Part shown: piece after piece, positions 36,184 to 45,156 of the stretch
How the letters are laid out: every line of letters starts with the position of its first letter
How positions within the stretch are numbered: position 1 is the stretch's first letter
Assembly: GCA_963819715.1 (NCBI GenBank)
Contig: CAWFXE010000006.1
Span: 496,001-560,000 of the forward strand
DNA length: 64,000 nucleotides
Direction: 5' to 3'
Source: DASUPK01 sp963819715
GTDB taxonomy: Bacteria > Actinomycetota > Thermoleophilia > Solirubrobacterales > 70-9
Program-made: the position numbers and the translations under genes
The notes under the pieces: generated by a model
What the model was told of the DNA's origin: nothing
The model's input: only the letters and a program-made list of their open reading frames with translations
Database searches by the model: none

Positions 36184-39137
36184 TCCTCCTCGCCATCCTC
36201 GGACCAGGGCTCGTCCTCGGGCAGACCGCGTTCGCGGCGGCAGATCGGCTGGAAGCTGCACCAGTCCGGGCAGCTGCCGCCGATCGGATCGCGGATGACC
36301 CTGCCGCCTTGGACCGAGGCGACGATCTGCTCGGCCCTCTCCTTCGCGGCGTCGAGAGCCTCCTCGAAGTCCTCGTCCTTGAGATGGTCTCTTGGCCGCG
36401 GATCCAGCCCCGACAGCTCGTCGGCGAGCTCCTTGCGCAGGAGGCCCTTCGGCGTCCGGTCGCCGGTGCCGCCCAGAGGCCGGTAGAGGCCGCCGGCGAG
36501 GTCGTGGCCCCAGAGCTCGCGGGCGGCGAGCATGTAGAGCTGCAGCTGGAGCTTGCCGCGCTTCTCCAGCATCCCGGCGCCGCCGTCGACCTTGGCGCCC
36601 GACTTGTAGTCCTGGACCAGCGCCTCCCCGGCCGGGCCGAGGTCGATGCGGTCGATCTGGCCGTGCACCCCGCCGCCGGCCAGCGGCAGCGGCCCCTTCT
36701 CGGAATCGTCGAAGCCGAATGCGGCCTCGGTGTGGGCCGGGGTAAAGGCGGTTGGCGTGGCTGCCTCGTCCGCGAGGAACGCGAGCACCAGCCCCTCGAC
36801 GCGATGCAGGGCGGCGGCCGTGTCAGAGAGCTCGCGCGGCAACTTCTTCTCGCCGATCTCGGAGATCAGCTTTCGCGCGGCCCCGCGCCACTCACCGAGC
36901 GTCTCCGGAGTGGGACGTCCGCCGGGGGCGGGCGGGTTCTCGTAGAGCGCCTCCAGGACCTTGTGCGCGATCGATCCGGTCGTCAGCGGCTCGGCCTCCG
37001 GGCCGACCGTCTGCGGCTTCAGCTCGTGCTGGATGAACCAGCGGTACGGGCAGGTGGCGAATTCCTCGAGAGTCGAGGGACCGAACAGCTTGATCTCCTT
37101 CATCCGCTCCAGCACCGGATCGAGCTGGAGCGGCCCGGGGCGCAAACGGCCGTTCTCGGTCCGCGGGCCGAGGGCGGCCTCGGCCCGCGCAAGCTCGATC
37201 TCGCTCGGGGCCGAGCCGGGTGGGAAGACCGACTCGGCCAGGCCGCGTCCACCCGCCTCGGCCAGGATCGCCTCGTCGCGCTCCTCCAGGCCCTCCGGCA
37301 ATGGCGGCGCCAGCAGGTCCCGGACCTCGTCGACGAAGGGGGAGCGCGAGGTGGCGCCGCCCTCGTCGTCGGCGTTCCGCCACGAGAGCCAGAGGCGCTG
37401 CTTCGGGCGCGAGAGGCAGACCGAGAACAGGTAGCGGTCCTCGACCTCCGCCTTCTTCCGCTCGGGCAGGGCCAAGGCCCGGCGAGCCTCGTCGGAGAGC
37501 AGCGGCCCTCCCGTGTCGCGCCGCGGAAAGTCCCCGTCCTGCATTGAGCAGACGAAGAGGTGGGCGACGCGGCGGGCGCGCGCCCGGTACGGGCTGATGA
37601 CGCGGACGCGGCCCTCGGTCGGACCCCGCCACATCGCCACGTCGAGCTCCATGACAGCCGCGATCACGTCGTCCGCGGCGTGGGAGAGGCCGAGCTCGGC
37701 CAGCTCGGCCAGCGCCTTCTCGATCTCGGCACCGGCCCGCAGCTCGAGCGCCCTGTCCTCCTCCGCCACGGCGCCCAGCCGGCGCACCGCCGACTCGGCG
37801 ATCCAGCGTGCCTGCTTCCCGGCCTCCCGCAGCAGCTCCGGCCCGGGCTTCGCGTCACGCAGCTTGCGGACCTCGCGCAGGCCCTCCTCGCCGTTGTCCT
37901 CCTTCGGCGACCACGCGTCGAGCGCCTGATCGGTCGTGCGCAGCCGGCCCTGCAGCAACCTCTTCTCGAACCAATCAACCTTCGACGGTTTCGCAACCCC
38001 GGGCGTCCGCAGATAGGCCAGCAGGTCGGAGGCGCGGCCTCGGCCGACCGCCGCCTGCAGCAACGAGATCAGCCCCGCGCCGGTGTTGGTCCTGGCCGCG
38101 GCCATGTCGGCCTGGACCGCGACGGGAATCTGGAAGCGCGTCAGCACCCGGCGGTAGAGCGGCCCGCCGGATCGCGGATCGCGCAGCACGATCGCGATCT
38201 CCCCGGGCGGGGTGTCGTCACTGAGGAGCCGGGCAACCTCGGCGCCCACGGCCTCGACCTCGGCGAGCTCCCCGGCAGACGCCAGCAGGGCGACGCCGCC
38301 GTCGTTTTCGACGGGCACTCCCGCAGCGGGCTCGCCGAAGCGCCGCCCCACCTCGAACAGCGTGCCGCTGCTCGTGAAGCGAGGCTCGGCCTGGAGCCGC
38401 TCGATCGAGACGCCGTCGATGTCCCTGAGCTGCGCGAAGAGGGCGCCGCGCGCCAGCGTCAGCGACTCGCGGTCCTCCCACGGCAGGGCGATCGTGACCT
38501 GCGTGTGGGCCGCCAGCTCGCGGACGAGCTCCAGCTGCTCGACGGTCAGGTCGTCGAAGCCGTAGAGGAAGACTGGTCGCGAACCCCAGGCTTCCGGCCG
38601 CGCCCGCAGAGCGGAGGTGGCGGCGGCCGCGCGGGAATGGTCGTCGGCGAGGTCGAGCTCGTCGCGGACCCGCAGGTAGGACGCATACAGCGAGGCGACC
38701 TCGACCTCGTAGGGGCCTGCGGCCTCCGCCTGCTCCCGCAGCGCCACCGGGTCGACGAGCGCGGCCTGCAGCTCGGAGACGAGCTCCTCCAGCGCGGCCG
38801 GAAATCCCGGCCGGCGTGAGGAGGCGGCGAGGATCCGCAATTCCGCCCGCGAGGCGGCCTCACGCGCGAGCCGCAGCCGCTGGGTCCGGCTGATCGCCGG
38901 CCCCGCCTGGGCGTCGGTCGCGCGAGCGACCATGGCGAAGAGCTCGTCGAAGGTCCCGACCGTGGCGCCGATCACCGCGTCCCCGCCGCGGGTCAGCTCC
39001 TCCTCGAAGCGCTCGACATCGTCGACCGTGGGGACGACCAGCACGGGATCGTTCCCGGACATTGCGCGAAATCCGTCGAGGATCGCGCCCGTCCGCCCCG
39101 AGTTCGGGGGGCCAACGATGAGGTTGAGCATTCCCAT
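36180..39137 (-). CDS. AddB/AdnA-like nuclease subunit with degenerate motor
   Basis: About 985 aa from ATG 39137. The N-terminal P-loop reads VGPPNSGRTG, with Arg in place of the Walker Lys, so ATP hydrolysis is doubtful. Helicase-like motifs V and VI remain (VAHLFVCSMQDGDFPRRD, YLFSVCLSRPKQRLWL). The C-terminal RecB nuclease has TCPYRWF, GSIAHKVLE, GQIDRIDL, VQDYKSG and Cys residues in CPDWCSFQPIC, so it also carries an Fe-S nuclease signature. It overlaps the helicase gene by four bases and should form a two-nuclease complex for end resection. Confidence 0.88.
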   Translation of the reverse strand: MGMLNLIVGPPNSGRTGAILDGFRAMSGNDPVLVVPTVDDVERFEEELTRGGDAVIGATVGTFDELFAMVARATDAQAGPAISRTQRLRLAREAASRAELRILAASSRRPGFPAALEELVSELQAALVDPVALREQAEAAGPYEVEVASLYASYLRVRDELDLADDHSRAAAATSALRARPEAWGSRPVFLYGFDDLTVEQLELVRELAAHTQVTIALPWEDRESLTLARGALFAQLRDIDGVSIERLQAEPRFTSSGTLFEVGRRFGEPAAGVPVENDGGVALLASAGELAEVEAVGAEVARLLSDDTPPGEIAIVLRDPRSGGPLYRRVLTRFQIPVAVQADMAAARTNTGAGLISLLQAAVGRGRASDLLAYLRTPGVAKPSKVDWFEKRLLQGRLRTTDQALDAWSPKEDNGEEGLREVRKLRDAKPGPELLREAGKQARWIAESAVRRLGAVAEEDRALELRAGAEIEKALAELAELGLSHAADDVIAAVMELDVAMWRGPTEGRVRVISPYRARARRVAHLFVCSMQDGDFPRRDTGGPLLSDEARRALALPERKKAEVEDRYLFSVCLSRPKQRLWLSWRNADDEGGATSRSPFVDEVRDLLAPPLPEGLEERDEAILAEAGGRGLAESVFPPGSAPSEIELARAEAALGPRTENGRLRPGPLQLDPVLERMKEIKLFGPSTLEEFATCPYRWFIQHELKPQTVGPEAEPLTTGSIAHKVLEALYENPPAPGGRPTPETLGEWRGAARKLISEIGEKKLPRELSDTAAALHRVEGLVLAFLADEAATPTAFTPAHTEAAFGFDDSEKGPLPLAGGGVHGQIDRIDLGPAGEALVQDYKSGAKVDGGAGMLEKRGKLQLQLYMLAARELWGHDLAGGLYRPLGGTGDRTPKGLLRKELADELSGLDPRPRDHLKDEDFEEALDAAKERAEQIVASVQGGRVIRDPIGGSCPDWCSFQPICRRERGLPEDEPWSEDGEEE

Positions 39138-39330
39138 AAAACGGGTTGCTCCTGTCGGAGCACCCTCGCGTCTCAGCATAGGCGCGCCTGCGGCGCGGTC
39201 AACGGCCCCAAAACGGCCTCAAATCCCGCATAACGCGCGGAAACCCGTAGCCGTGTTTTTCCGCCGGGGGCGACTCTACTTTGGGTTCAGATCACACCTC
39301 CAGAGCCCACGTACGGGAGGCCCCACCGAA

Positions 39331-40449
39331 ATGACACTTTGCTTCGTAGACCCAGCTGACGCAATCAGGGCGATCGCAGACTCGGTCGGCCGAGAGGCCC
39401 GCCGCCAACTCCTCGGCGAGGCGGTTCGCGCCTGGGTCGATGAGATCCCCGACGAGGAGCTGCAGGAGCACTACGCCAAGGCGATCTCCGAGCTCGACGA
39501 GCACGACATCTCGATGCTCGCCGCCTGGCACGGCTCGATGGAGGTCGGCCAGCCACTGCCGAACCGCGACTTCCTGATGGGAGCGTTCGACTCGCTCGGC
39601 TCCCATCGCCGCGAGGCACTCAAGCTCGCCGCCGGTTTCCGGGGCGAGGAGGCCTTCGAGGAGGGAATCTCAGAGGAGCGCGCCCTCGACCTGGTGCTCG
39701 AGTGGCTCTCGCCGCCCCGCGTGATGGAGCTCTGTCGAGAGGCGACCGAGCTCTACATGTGGGACCGCTACGGCTCAGATAACTACGATCCCAAGCGCTT
39801 CCCGGATCTCGGGGATCGCCTGGTCGTTGTGCTGGTAGTGGACCGCCGACATGCCGAGCTCGCGGGCCGCGTTGCAGTTGACGTCGACGTCGTCGATGAA
39901 GAGGCACTCCTCGGCCGGAACGCCGTCGAGGCGCTCGAGCATGATCCCGTAGATCTCGGGGTCGGGCTTGCGGCAGCCGACGAAGCCGGAGTCGACGACG
40001 GCCTCGAAGATCTCGTCGACGGGCAGCATCGTGCGCCAGAGCGGCTCCCACTCGCGGACGTTGTTGGTGAGCATGCCCATGCGGTAGCCGGCGTCCTTCG
40101 CCTCGCGCATCAGGTCGATCATCGGCGCGTTGGGATGCAGCGCATCGAAGTAGATCTCGCTGAAGCGGTGCAGCTCGGGCCGGTGCCCGAGCGCGGGCTC
40201 CAGCTCGTCGCCCAGCTTCCGCAGGAAGTCGGCCTCGCTGAGATTGCCCTTCTCGAGCTCGTAGAGAGGGTGCGCGTGATCGGCCTCCTCAATCCGGCCC
40301 ATGGCCTTGGCGAGCTCCTCGAACGAGATGCCCGTGTGGTCCTGTACCGCGGCGAACGACTGGACGAGCGGGGTGGTGAGCACCCCGCCGAAGTCCGAGA
40401 TCACGGTGGTGATCGAACCCGGCTCGCTCATGCCCGCCACAGCAGATAG
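39331..40449 (+). CDS. Unknown helical protein; frame runs on antisense to HAD gene
   Basis: Starts at ATG 39331 with GGGAGG 11 bases upstream. The first 148 codons look like a genuine protein (helical, acidic: AIADSVGREARRQLLGEAVRAWVDEIPDEEL, then MEVGQPLPNRDFLMGAFDSLG and a Trp/Tyr-rich end). The frame stays open through 40449, but the remaining 220 codons lie exactly opposite the convincing HAD gene and read like its shadow. A TAA in another frame at 39780 suggests the true end is close to there, after one indel or a lost stop. Family not recognised. Confidence 0.5.
   Translation: MTLCFVDPADAIRAIADSVGREARRQLLGEAVRAWVDEIPDEELQEHYAKAISELDEHDISMLAAWHGSMEVGQPLPNRDFLMGAFDSLGSHRREALKLAAGFRGEEAFEEGISEERALDLVLEWLSPPRVMELCREATELYMWDRYGSDNYDPKRFPDLGDRLVVVLVVDRRHAELAGRVAVDVDVVDEEALLGRNAVEALEHDPVDLGVGLAAADEAGVDDGLEDLVDGQHRAPERLPLADVVGEHAHAVAGVLRLAHQVDHRRVGMQRIEVDLAEAVQLGPVPERGLQLVAQLPQEVGLAEIALLELVERVRVIGLLNPAHGLGELLERDARVVLYRGERLDERGGEHPAEVRDHGGDRTRLAHARHSR
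39775..40431 (-). CDS. HAD-superfamily phosphatase (subfamily IA, DFGGV type)
   Basis: 218 aa from ATG 40431. Motif I is ISDFGGVLTT, with nucleophile Asp and Gly where the second Asp normally sits, as in epoxide-hydrolase-N-like HADs. Motif II is GMLTNN, motif III the Lys in CRKPDPEIYG and motif IV CLFIDDVDVN. A cap is inserted after motif I. Probably dephosphorylates a small sugar phosphate or similar. Its ATG overlaps the stop of the upstream gene. Confidence 0.9.
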   Translation of the reverse strand: MSEPGSITTVISDFGGVLTTPLVQSFAAVQDHTGISFEELAKAMGRIEEADHAHPLYELEKGNLSEADFLRKLGDELEPALGHRPELHRFSEIYFDALHPNAPMIDLMREAKDAGYRMGMLTNNVREWEPLWRTMLPVDEIFEAVVDSGFVGCRKPDPEIYGIMLERLDGVPAEECLFIDDVDVNCNAARELGMSAVHYQHNDQAIPEIREALGIVVI

Positions 40450-41165
40450 CTGCCAAAGCCCTCGGTGCCGTCGACGTGGCAGCGGAAGAGCCCGGCGTTG
40501 GTCGCGCCCGAGGTGACGACGCCCAGCGACGAGCCGGAGACGCGGACGGCGGCCGCGCGGCTCGTTTGATCCGCGTCCTCGGGCCAGAGCTCGAGGCCGA
40601 GCCGGGTGGGATTCCTCGAGTCGTCGTACTGGGAGGAGATCAGCGACTCCTGGAACGGCACGGCGCTCTCGGCCTCGAGCAGCCAGCCGGAGGTCTGCTC
40701 CTCTCCGTGCCCCGCCGAGCCGGGCTGTCCGATCGCCGTCGCGATCAGGAACGAGTCGCCGGCCCGCTCGATCGCGAGGTGGCGGAAGGTGCCCGCGCCC
40801 TCGATGGGATCGGCGCTCCAGCGGGAGATGTATCCCGAGCAGGGGAGGGTCTGGTTTCCTGCAGAGGAGCGCACCTCCGCGGCGCAGGCACTGAAGCGAA
40901 GGCCGTGCGGATCCTGTCCCTGGAGATCGACCAGCGGCACCTTGGTCGTGTGAGGCGCGAGAGTGGCCTCGAGGGTCATGTCCCCGGCCGTGATCTCGAT
41001 AGTCGCGGCGTCGCCCCCCTCCTCCAAGGCGAAGCTCGCCGGCTGCGCTTCGCCTTGGCTGACGAGCACGGCGCCGGGCTCGCCGACGTCCCACGCCAGT
41101 CCGCCCAGGCCGGCGGCCACGTCGCCGAATGCGCAGACGAGCGCGCCCTGTGCATCGCCGTTCAT
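40428..41165 (-). CDS. Conserved protein of unknown function
   Basis: 245 aa, no signal peptide or TM. Beta-rich with repeated strand patterns (ATIEITAGDMTLEATLAPHT, FRHLAIERAGDSFLIATAIG) and scattered Cys. Four-base overlaps with FxsA upstream and HAD downstream make a tight three-gene operon. I do not recognise the family; the strand pattern could be a two-lobed sandwich or hydroxylase-like barrel. Confidence 0.65.
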   Translation of the reverse strand: MNGDAQGALVCAFGDVAAGLGGLAWDVGEPGAVLVSQGEAQPASFALEEGGDAATIEITAGDMTLEATLAPHTTKVPLVDLQGQDPHGLRFSACAAEVRSSAGNQTLPCSGYISRWSADPIEGAGTFRHLAIERAGDSFLIATAIGQPGSAGHGEEQTSGWLLEAESAVPFQESLISSQYDDSRNPTRLGLELWPEDADQTSRAAAVRVSGSSLGVVTSGATNAGLFRCHVDGTEGFGSYLLWRA

Positions 41166-41773
41166 CCGCCGAAGGGCTCCCGGCCGGGTGGGAGCTCGTC
41201 CTCGTCACGGATTTCATGGCCGGTTCCCTCGATGTCGTTCGGGTGGGGACCAGGGCGCGCGGGCCCCCGCTCCTCCCAGTCGAAGAGGTCATCCGGAACC
41301 GGTCCGCGCGGGGGTGGGCTCCCGGGCCCCGGTCCCGAGCCGGGGCCGTCGGGAGCCGGGCGGCGCCGCGGCGGCGCCTGCGAGCGACCGAAGCCCCAGA
41401 CCGTCTCACCCAGGGCCATCCGCCTGCGGAGGATCCGCGAGGAGATCCCGCGCACGATCGCGCGGGTTGGGGGGATCAGCAGGATGAGCCCGAAGATGTC
41501 AGTGATGAAGCCGGGCGTGATCAGCAGCGCGCCGCCGAAGATGATCAGGACGCCGTCGAAGACCTCCTTATGAGGGAGCCGGTTCTCCGCCAGCGCTCGG
41601 TTGAATCGCACCCACGCCGCACGGCCCTGGTGGCGCAACAGCATCGAGCCGAGCAGCGCGTCGAGCAGCAGGAGAAAGATCGTGGGACCAACGCCGATCG
41701 CGCCTCCGACCTGGATGATCACGTAGAGCTCCGCGATCGGGACGACGATGAAGATGAGAACGAGCAGCCACAC
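41162..41773 (-). CDS. fxsA: FxsA-family membrane protein
   Basis: 203 aa. The FxsA core fills residues 1-120: WLLVLIFIVVPIAELYVIIQVGGAIG, a Leu-rich second helix, FDGVLIIFGGALLITPGFITDIFGLILLIPPTR. The C-terminal 80 residues are Pro/Gly-rich and cytoplasmic. In E. coli FxsA relieves phage exclusion when overproduced; here the role is unknown. Confidence 0.9.
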   Translation of the reverse strand: MWLLVLIFIVVPIAELYVIIQVGGAIGVGPTIFLLLLDALLGSMLLRHQGRAAWVRFNRALAENRLPHKEVFDGVLIIFGGALLITPGFITDIFGLILLIPPTRAIVRGISSRILRRRMALGETVWGFGRSQAPPRRRPAPDGPGSGPGPGSPPPRGPVPDDLFDWEERGPARPGPHPNDIEGTGHEIRDEDELPPGREPFGG

Positions 41774-41841
41774 GGTCAGGAAGGCTACTCAGGGAGCCGA
41801 ATCGGCAAGTAGCGAGACCGCTCCCCCTATCCTTGGTTGAC

Positions 41842-42060
41842 ATGAATCGCGAACAGGCACACGACGAGCGTGACCGCATGGCGGCGGAGCATCCCGAAGC
41901 AACCTGGCTGGTCGCCGAGCACAAGCCCGGCGATTGGGCGGTCGTGAAGGTCGGACTGACTCCCGTCGATGAAGTCGGCAGCTCCACCGAGGCTCGACCC
42001 AAGCCGGACTACGCTGAGGATCCAAAGCCCGCCCAAAACCTGAATTCGCGGGGGTACTGA
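41842..42060 (+). CDS. Small conserved protein next to DUF59 gene
   Basis: 72 aa from ATG 41842. Soluble, with HPEATWLVAEHKPGDWAVVKVGL forming a likely beta core and a disordered Pro-rich end. It stops one base before the DUF59 ATG, so the two are one operon. I do not know the family. Confidence 0.7.
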   Translation: MNREQAHDERDRMAAEHPEATWLVAEHKPGDWAVVKVGLTPVDEVGSSTEARPKPDYAEDPKPAQNLNSRGY

Positions 42061-42061
42061 G

Positions 42062-42370
42062 ATGGCAACAGAGACCACATCCGAAGAAGACGTCTACGAG
42101 GCGCTCGAGGAGGTCATCGACCCCGAGCTGGGGCTCGATTTCGTCTCCCTCGGCCTCGTCTACGACGTCGAGATCGAGGGCCCCGAGGCCTTCATCACCT
42201 TCACCCTGACGACGCCCGCGTGCCCGATCGGGCCGCAGGTCTCAGAGCAGATGCGCGAGTTCGTCGGCCAGATCGAGGGGATCGACAAGGTCCACCCGAA
42301 GATGGTCTTCGACCCGCCCTGGTCTCCGGAGATGATGTCCGAGGACGCGAAGTTCGCGCTGGGTTATTAG
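42062..42370 (+). CDS. MIP18/DUF59 iron-sulfur assembly protein (SufT/PaaD-like)
   Basis: 102 aa. Family signature VIDPELGLDFVSLGLVYDVEI and the conserved Cys in TTPACPIGPQV. These proteins help mature Fe-S clusters; several enzymes in this window need them (hydrogenase, GltB, nucleases). The last codons overlap the left attachment site of an integrated island, and the island supplies its own ending (ALGY then TAG), so the protein is unchanged by insertion. Confidence 0.93.
   Translation: MATETTSEEDVYEALEEVIDPELGLDFVSLGLVYDVEIEGPEAFITFTLTTPACPIGPQVSEQMREFVGQIEGIDKVHPKMVFDPPWSPEMMSEDAKFALGY
42334..42360 (+). repeat. attL
   Basis: 27 bases identical to 48905-48931; similarity extends leftwards to 42327 with one mismatch (42333 t against 48904 c). 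It encodes the MSEDAKFAL end of DUF59. Confidence 0.88.
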
Positions 42371-42494
42371 CCTGCAAACAGGCGACTTCTTCTAGAACCG
42401 GGTCCCGAACAGGTCCCCGAAACCACCAAAGTCGTCCCATCAGCCGACGGGGGATGGCCGGAAACTAGCTACGAAGCCGGGAACCACACCGGGA
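42371..42494. other. Gap between DUF59 and kup
   Basis: 124 bases just inside the left end of the island. No gene seen; it holds gggtcccgaa, a stretch that also occurs near 48800 at the end of the recombinase gene. Confidence 0.4.
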
Positions 42495-44624
42495 TCACAG
42501 AGCGATCTGCGAGCCGACGATCACCGTCTTATCGCTCGGCAGCTGGAAGGCGTCGATCGGGCTCGCGGCGTTCCGGGCCATGACCACGAACAGCTTCTTC
42601 CGCCCACGGGTCACCAGCGGGACGTCTTCGTTCGGCTTGATCGAAATCCGCGAGACGAAGTAGGAGGCGTGCTCGAGGTCGAGGTTCCGTTCCAGCAGCC
42701 CCTGTTTGCGGCAGAGGCGCAGCGCCGCGGGAACGTCGAGCGAATCGTGGTAGCCGGCCCTGATCGTCACGTGCAAGACGTTGAATTCGCCGCCGATCCG
42801 TTCGACCGTAAAGGACTCGAACTCGTCGACGTTCGGGATGCTGACCAGGTCCACGGAGACGATCACCACCCGCTTCGGAAACGTGCGAGTGTTCTCAACC
42901 TCGATCCGGAGCGCCAACGGGGTGGTCTCCTTGGTCGGGTGCAGGTAGACGGCGACGCCCGGGACCTTCGTCGGCGGCTCCTCCTGGGCCTCGAGGCCAT
43001 CGAGGAACTGCGTCAACGGTCCCTCCTTCTCAGTCCTGCCGCGGGTGACGATCGTCTGCCCCCGCCGCCAGTTCATCATCACGACCGAGATCACCAGTGC
43101 GAGCGCCAGCGAAAGCCACGCTCCGTGCTCGATCTTGATGATGTTGGAGACGAAGAACGCCACCTCGACGGTCAGGAACAAGACGGCGATCGGGACAAGC
43201 CTCCGCCTCGGCGTGCCCCAGAGGAAACGGGCAACAGCGAGGAAGAGCAGCGTGTTCAGGACGAAGGTCGCTGTGACGGCGACGCCGTAGATATCGCCCA
43301 GTTTGTCGGCGGACTGGAAGACCAGCGCCAGGGTGACGACACCGATGCACAGTGCCCAGTTGACGACCGGGACGTAGATCTGGCCTTCCAGCTTCGAGGG
43401 GTGGAGGATGTTGAGCCGGGGGAGGAAGCCGAGCTGGACCGCCTGTCGCGCGACCGAGAACGAGCCCGAGATCGCGGCTTGGGAGGCGATGATCGTCGCC
43501 GCCGTCGCCAGAAAGAGCATCGGGATGCGCGCCCAGCCGGGAGCCATCAGGAAGAACGGGTTGACCGCGGAGCCCGGGTCGTGGTGGATCATCGCCGCCT
43601 GGCCTAGGTAGTTGAGCATGAGGGCAGGGAAGGCAACCGCGAACCATCCGAGCCGGATCGGCGCCGCGCCGAAGTGCCCCCTGTCCGCGTAGAGGGTCTC
43701 GGCGCCGGTCACCGCGAGGACGACGCCACCGAGCACGAAAAAGCTCTCCACCCCGTGGTCAGCGAGGAACCGAGCCCCCCAGGTTGGCGAGAGCCCTTGA
43801 AGCACCGCCGGATCCTTCGCCAGCTGGTGGAGGCCCAAGAGCGCGATCGCGGCGAACCAGACGAGGATCACCGGCCCGAACACCGATCCGATCGTTCCGG
43901 ATCCGCGTCGCTGGAGGATGAACAGCCCAATCAGGATGACGACCGAGATTGGCACCACCAGGTGCGCCAGATCCGGCTCGACCACCTTCAGTCCCTGAAC
44001 CGAGCCGAGGACCGAGATCGCCGGCGTGATGATCGCGTCGCCGAAGAACAGCGCCGCACCGAAGAGGCCGATCGTCACCAAGGCGACGCCATGGGGCACC
44101 CTGTGTCGCTGGATCAAGGACGCCAGCGCCATGATTCCTCCGTCGCCGCGGTTGTGCGCGCGCATGATGAAGCCCGCGTACTTGACGCCGACGACGATGA
44201 TCAGCGCCCAGAAGATCAGCGAGACCACGCCGTACACATCCGCCTCGGTCGCTTGAGCGACCGACGCGTTTTGCGTGAAGATGACCTGCTCCGTGTAGAG
44301 GGGGCTCGTGCCGATGTCGCCGTAGACGACGCCGAGCGCCCCGAGGGCGAGGGCGGCCTTGCCTACATCCGTGATGACGTCGCGCTGGCTGTCCTTGAGC
44401 GCGTCGAAGCGCTGCCGCACCGCCTCGGACTCGGCCTCCGTGTCAGTTGGAGTCTCGGGCCGCCAATAGCCGAGCTTGTGCGCCGCCTCGTTGAACGTTC
44501 GCTTTGCGCCGGGCTTCTTGCCTGTGCGAAGCTTGCCTTCCTCCGCCTCCGGAGGCGCCTGGACGCCAACGGTGTGCGATGCCTCGTGAAGAGGACGTTT
44601 GTGCCGTCGCTCGTTTTCGCTCAC
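42495..44624 (-). CDS. kup: Kup-type potassium uptake permease
   Basis: 709 aa from GTG 44624, behind GAGGGGGG. A hydrophilic N-terminus of about 95 residues precedes the KUP core with ALGALGVVYGDIGTSPLYT, about 12 TM helices (including FFGDAIITPAISVLGSVQGL), and a cytoplasmic C-terminal domain of about 200 residues. It should import K+ with H+. It is one base after usp and probably co-transcribed with it. The N-terminal extension contains two similar AS/AAHTVG/AAHKLG stretches of unknown purpose. Confidence 0.94.
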   Translation of the reverse strand: MSENERRHKRPLHEASHTVGVQAPPEAEEGKLRTGKKPGAKRTFNEAAHKLGYWRPETPTDTEAESEAVRQRFDALKDSQRDVITDVGKAALALGALGVVYGDIGTSPLYTEQVIFTQNASVAQATEADVYGVVSLIFWALIIVVGVKYAGFIMRAHNRGDGGIMALASLIQRHRVPHGVALVTIGLFGAALFFGDAIITPAISVLGSVQGLKVVEPDLAHLVVPISVVILIGLFILQRRGSGTIGSVFGPVILVWFAAIALLGLHQLAKDPAVLQGLSPTWGARFLADHGVESFFVLGGVVLAVTGAETLYADRGHFGAAPIRLGWFAVAFPALMLNYLGQAAMIHHDPGSAVNPFFLMAPGWARIPMLFLATAATIIASQAAISGSFSVARQAVQLGFLPRLNILHPSKLEGQIYVPVVNWALCIGVVTLALVFQSADKLGDIYGVAVTATFVLNTLLFLAVARFLWGTPRRRLVPIAVLFLTVEVAFFVSNIIKIEHGAWLSLALALVISVVMMNWRRGQTIVTRGRTEKEGPLTQFLDGLEAQEEPPTKVPGVAVYLHPTKETTPLALRIEVENTRTFPKRVVIVSVDLVSIPNVDEFESFTVERIGGEFNVLHVTIRAGYHDSLDVPAALRLCRKQGLLERNLDLEHASYFVSRISIKPNEDVPLVTRGRKKLFVVMARNAASPIDAFQLPSDKTVIVGSQIAL

Positions 44625-44625
44625 G

Positions 44626-45129
44626 CTATTCGCCCCCCTCAAGTACGCCCGGCGGGACTGGGCCGTCTTCGTTCCGTCCAATCCCAGTGGTGGTCGGGTC
44701 GTGCTCGACGACGACCCGGCAGGGCCGGTGGGCGAGCACATATCTGGTCGTCGGGCTGAGCAGCCCCTCCTCGCTGGGGGCGTGCCCGGTCGAGATGTAG
44801 ATCAGGTCCGAGCGCCGCGTTTCCGCCTCCACGACGATCGCCCGCCCCGGGCTTCCTGTCCGGATCAGCCGGCAGCGCACCCTGCATCCGGCGGACTTCG
44901 CCTGCAGACGCACTACCTCCAGCAGCCGCCGCGCCTCCTGCTCCTCTTGCTCAAGACCTCCGTTGAGCGGCACCTGTTCGGGGACCTTGAGCAGGTAAAC
45001 GGCCTCTACGGTGGCGTCGGGCCCGACCAGCTTCGCGGCCCGCACCATCGCCTCGTTATCGACACTGGTGCCCAGGAACGGGACGAGCGCCGAGTGATAG
45101 GTGTCTCCGCGTTGTTTCAGCTCGGCCAT
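44626..45129 (-). CDS. Universal stress protein domain protein
   Basis: 167 aa, one USP fold: SALVPFLGTSVDNEAMVRAA at the N-terminus, the helix VRLQAKSAGCRVRCRLIRTGSPGRAIVVEAE and DLIYISTGH near the C-terminus. The clear ATP-binding GxxGxxxxGS loop is not visible. It is placed directly before kup. KdpD proteins normally contain a USP domain, and the KdpD here lacks it, so this free USP might supply that sensing role (inference). Confidence 0.78.
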   Translation of the reverse strand: MAELKQRGDTYHSALVPFLGTSVDNEAMVRAAKLVGPDATVEAVYLLKVPEQVPLNGGLEQEEQEARRLLEVVRLQAKSAGCRVRCRLIRTGSPGRAIVVEAETRRSDLIYISTGHAPSEEGLLSPTTRYVLAHRPCRVVVEHDPTTTGIGRNEDGPVPPGVLEGGE

Positions 45130-45156
45130 GGCTTCCCAATTCCATGGTCGAGCGGG

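Noticed and set aside
31993..36261. Apparent natural fusion of helicase-nuclease and GGCT protein
   Set aside because: Removing one base restores the nuclease Cys cluster and a stop that overlaps a GTG start for the GGCT gene, so two genes are more likely.
33496..36486. A 996-codon plus-strand open frame
   Set aside because: It lies opposite the helicase-nuclease gene, whose motifs are all present on the minus strand; the long frame is an effect of high GC.
39775..40431. HAD phosphatase judged inactive because the second motif I Asp is missing
   Set aside because: The DFGGV form is normal in a known HAD subfamily, so the lack of DxD is not evidence of inactivity.
42371..42494. tRNA gene at the island's left edge
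   Set aside because: No cloverleaf or CCA end is visible; the attachment site is the DUF59 gene end.
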